This document shows, one piece after another, positions 61,301 to 64,000 of a stretch of DNA of 64,000 nt. Each line of letters starts with the position of its first letter. The first letter of the stretch is position 1. This DNA comes from Bathymodiolus brooksi (lineage: Eukaryota; Mollusca; Bivalvia; Mytilida; Modiolidae). The notes under the pieces were generated by a model. It was given only the letters and a program-made list of their open reading frames with translations, searched no databases and had not been told where the DNA came from. Location: NCBI GenBank assembly GCA_963680875.1, contig OY804579.1, positions 30,427,804 to 30,491,803 on the forward strand, in the 5' to 3' direction. The translations under genes and the position numbers were made by a program.

Positions 61301-64000
61301 ACTAAAGTTTTCTTACCACAAGTAACTCGTACACTAAAATTTTCTTACCGCAAGTAACTCGTACACTAAAGTTTCTTACCACAAGTAACTCGTACTCGAA
61401 AGTTATATTACAACAAGTATCTCGTACACGAAAGTTTTCTTACCACAAGTAACTCGTACTCTTAAGTTTTCTTACTACAAGTAACTCGTACACTAAAATT
61501 TTCTTACCACAAGTAACTCGTACTCTAAAGTTTTCTTACCACAAGTAACTCGTACACTAAAGTTTTCTTACCACAAGTAACTCGTACTTGAAATATTTAT
61601 TACCACAAGTAACTCGTACACTAATGTTTTCTTACCACAAGTAACTCGTACACTAAAGATTTCTTACCACAAGTAACTCGTATTCTAAAGTTTTCTTACC
61701 ACAAGTAACTCGTACACTAAAGTTTTCTTACCACAAGTAACTCGTACACTAAAGTTTTCTTACCACAAGTAACTCGTACTCTAAAGTTTTCTTAATACAA
61801 GTAACTCGTACACTAAAGTGTTCTTACCACAAGTAACTCGAACTCTAAAGTTTTCTTACCACAAGTAACTCGTACACTAAAGTTTTCTTACCACAAGTAA
61901 CTCGTACTTGAAAGATTTATTACCACAAGTAACTCGTACACTAAAGTTTTCTTACCACAAGTAACTCGTACACTAAAGTTTTCTTACCACAAGTAACTCG
62001 TACTCTAAAGTTTTGCTACCACAAGTAACTCGTACACTAAAGTTTTCTTACCACAAGTAACTCGTACTTGAAAGATTTATTACCACAAGTAACTCGTACA
62101 CTAAAGTTTTCTTACCACAAGTAACTCGTACACTAAAGTTTTCTTACCACAAGTAACTCGTACTCTAAAGTTTTCTTACCACAAGTAACTCGTACACTAA
62201 AGTTTTCTTACCACAAGTAACTCGTACACTAAAGTTTTCTTACCACAAGTAACTCATAAACGAAAGTTTTTCTACCACAAGTATCTCGTACTCTAAAGTT
62301 TTCTTACCACAAGTAACTCGTACACTAAAATTTTCTTGCCACAAGTAACTCGTACTTGAAAGAATTATTACCACAAGTAACTCGTACACTAAAGTTTTCT
62401 TACCTCAAGTAACTCGTACACTAAAGTTTTCTTACCACAAGTAACTCGTACACTAAAATTTTCTTACCACAAGTAACTCGTACACTAAAGTTTCTTACCA
62501 CAAGTATCTCGTACTCTTAAGTTTTCTTACCACAAGTAACTCGTACTCTTAAGTTTTCTTACCACAAGTAACTCGTACTCTAAAGTTTTCTTACCACAAG
62601 TAACTCGTACACTAAAGTTTTCTTACCACAAGTAACTCGTACACTAAAGTTTTCTTACCACAAGTAACTCGTACTCTAAAGTTTTCTTACTACAAGTAAC
62701 TCGTACACTAAAGTTTTCTTACCACAAGTAACTCGAACTCTAAAGTTTTCTTACCACAAGTAACTCATAAACTAAAGTTTGTTACCACAAGTAACTCGTA
62801 CTCTAAAGTTTTCTTACCACAAGTAACTCGTACACTAAAATTTTCTTACTACAAGTAACTCGTACTTGAAAGAATTATTACCACAAGTAACTCGTACACT
62901 AAAGTTTTCTTACCTCAAGTAACTCGTACACTAAAGTTTTCTTACCACAAGTAACTCGTACACTAAAATTTTCTTACCACAAGTAACTCGTACACTAAAG
63001 TTTCTTACCAGAAGAGTCTCGTACTCGAAAGTTATATTACAACAAGTATCTCGTACACGAAAGTTTTCTTACCACAAGTAACTCGTACTCTTAAGTTTTC
63101 TTACTACAAGTAACTCGTACACTAAAATTTTCTTACCACAAGTAACTCGTACTCTAAAGTGTTCTTACCACAAGTAACTCGTACACTAAAGTTTTCTTAC
63201 CTCAAGTAACTCGTACTTGAAATATTTATTACCACAAGTAACTCGTACACTAATGTTTTCTTACCACAAGTAACTCGTACACTAAAGATTTCTTACCACA
63301 AGTAACTCGTATTCTAATGTTTTCTTACCACAAGTAACTCGTACACTAAAGTTTTCTTACCACAAGTAACTCGTACACTAAAGTTTTCTTACCACAAGTA
63401 ACTCGAACTCTAAAGTTTTCTTACCACAAGTAACTCGTACACTAAAGTTTTCTTACCACAAGTAACTCGTACTTGAAAGATTTATTACCACAAGTAACTC
63501 GTACACTAAAGTTTTCTTACCACAAGTAACTCGTACACTAAAGTTTTCTTACCACAAGTAACTCGTACACTAAAGTTTTCTTACCACAAGTAACTCGTAC
63601 TCCAAAGTTTTCTTACCACAAGTAACTCGTACACTAAAGTTTTCTTACCACAAGTAACTCGTACTTGAAAGATTTATTACCACAAGTAACTCGTACACTA
63701 AAGTTTTCTTACCACAAGTAACTCGTACACTAAAGTTTTCTTACCACAAGTAACTCGTACACTAAAGTTTTCTTACCACAAGTAACTCGTACTCTAAAGT
63801 TTTCTTACCACAAGTAACTCGTACACTAAAGTTTTCTTACCACAAGTAACTCGTACACGAAAGTTTTTTTACCACAAGTAACTCGTACACTAAAGTTTTC
63901 TTACCACAAGTAAATCGTACTCTAAAGTTTTCTTACCACAAGTAACTCGTACACTAAAGTTTTCTTACCACAAGTAACTCGTACTCTAAAGTTTTGCTAC
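55308..64000 (+). repeat. 9,138-bp higher-order repeat, copy cut by window end
   Basis: Second copy, 8,693 of 9,138 bp visible. It follows the first copy monomer for monomer to the last base. Two single-base differences were found by eye: G at 52707 against C at 61845, and A at 53200 against G at 62338. I did not compare every base. Just upstream of the start (55.19-55.31 kb) the complete copy has a shortened K-O cassette and an O monomer with TTTTACTACC; the equivalent place at 46.05-46.17 kb is different. This defines the junction. Confidence 0.92.

Larger units (their letters stand above)
1..64000 (+). repeat. 32-bp tandem satellite array, whole window
   Basis: An uninterrupted head-to-tail array of a 32-bp monomer fills the window. 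The reference monomer at 1-32 starts with ACTCGTACAC, has TAAAGTTTTC in the middle and ends with TTACCACAAGTA. The next copy starts at 33 and so on, giving about 2,000 copies in one orientation with no inverted block seen. Composition of the reference copy is 11 A, 8 C, 3 G and 10 T. No coding is possible over any length: TAA occurs at monomer positions 11-13 and across the 32/1 junction on the + strand, and TAA and TAG occur on the - strand (positions 21-23 and 10-12). Because 32 is not a multiple of three, each stop visits all three frames within 96 bp. No stretch over 300 bases falls outside the array. I infer eukaryotic heterochromatin; the family is not recognised. Confidence 0.98.

Noticed and set aside
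1..64000. CRISPR array
   Set aside because: A 32-bp repeat is within CRISPR repeat size, but there are no unique spacers: the repeats abut directly and the variable bases are shared variants of the same unit.
1..64000. Protein-coding tandem repeat
   Set aside because: Stops occur in every frame on both strands within about 96 bp because the 32-bp period is not a multiple of three. No start-to-stop stretch is long enough to support a gene.
1..64000. Telomeric repeat
   Set aside because: The unit is 32 bp and mixed in sequence. No short G-rich telomere motif (TTAGGG, TTAGG or TTTAGGG) runs in tandem on either strand.
1..64000. Centromere identity
   Set aside because: Large HORs are compatible with a centromere, but heterochromatic, subtelomeric and sex-chromosome satellites look the same. 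No match to the primate CENP-B box was seen, and no chromatin data are available.
1..64000. Transposon or retroelement insertion in the array
   Set aside because: The 32-bp register can be followed throughout. All departures from it are one- to four-base length changes in single monomers, with no foreign sequence, terminal repeat or target-site duplication.
1..64000. Species assignment
   Set aside because: The monomer is not one I recognise. Low G+C and satellite structure fit many insects, plants, nematodes and other eukaryotes, so any name would be a guess.
1..64000. Hairpins as regulatory elements
   Set aside because: The TTAC/GTAA and ACT/AGT dyads are only 3-5 bp long and repeat in every monomer. 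They are too weak alone to call a structural RNA or terminator.

Overview
This window holds only satellite DNA. From the first base to the last it is a head-to-tail array of a 32-bp monomer, about 2,000 copies, all in the same orientation, with no unique sequence, gene, RNA gene or transposon between them. The reference copy at 1-32 is about 34% G+C, and its + strand has 8 C to 3 G. Megabase-style arrays like this are typical of eukaryotic heterochromatin (pericentromere, subtelomere or sex chromosome), so I infer a eukaryotic nuclear chromosome assembled from long reads. I do not recognise the monomer and cannot name the organism. Both ends of the window lie inside the array.

The monomers are not identical. 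Most differ at monomer positions 9-11 (CAC, TCT, TTG, TCG, TTC) and 15-22. A minority have lost or gained one base (31 or 33 bp), and a few are 28 or 29 bp. The order of these variants works like a barcode and reveals nested higher-order repeats (HORs). Region by region: 1-2.8 kb, a 1,023-bp HOR (about 2.7 copies); 2.8-6.0 kb, a 1,951-bp tandem pair; 6.7-10.1 kb, a 1,791-bp tandem pair; 4.06-7.44 kb copied again at 9.6-12.94 kb (offset 5,533 bp, then 5,501); 12.9-22.5 kb, a mosaic of older pieces including 17.4-19.6 kb (about 1.2-kb units) and 20.8-21.7 kb (445-bp units); 22.5-36 kb, units of 1,949, 4,792 and 8,051 bp; 36-43.7 kb, a mosaic with 2.4-kb, 608-bp and 64-bp duplications; 43.75-46.4 kb, a 1,438-bp pair; 46.17 kb to the end, a 9,138-bp HOR present in one full and one nearly full copy, with an older, indel-bearing relative at about 26.7-36 kb.

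The periods can be checked by arithmetic. The 9,138-bp unit equals 286 monomers minus 14 bases, and I count 14 monomers of 31 bp in it. The 4,792-, 8,051-, 1,951-, 5,533-, 1,791-, 1,438- and 1,023-bp periods agree in the same way. The picture is repeated local amplification by unequal exchange: small units were made first, were embedded in larger ones, and the largest and most uniform unit lies at the right. Short motifs repeated every monomer (a CpG, an RsaI-type GTAC, a T4 tract about three helical turns apart, a TTAC/GTAA dyad) could matter for chromatin, but no function can be shown from sequence alone. Coordinates of monomer-level landmarks were counted by hand. HOR edges are approximate to about one or two monomers.
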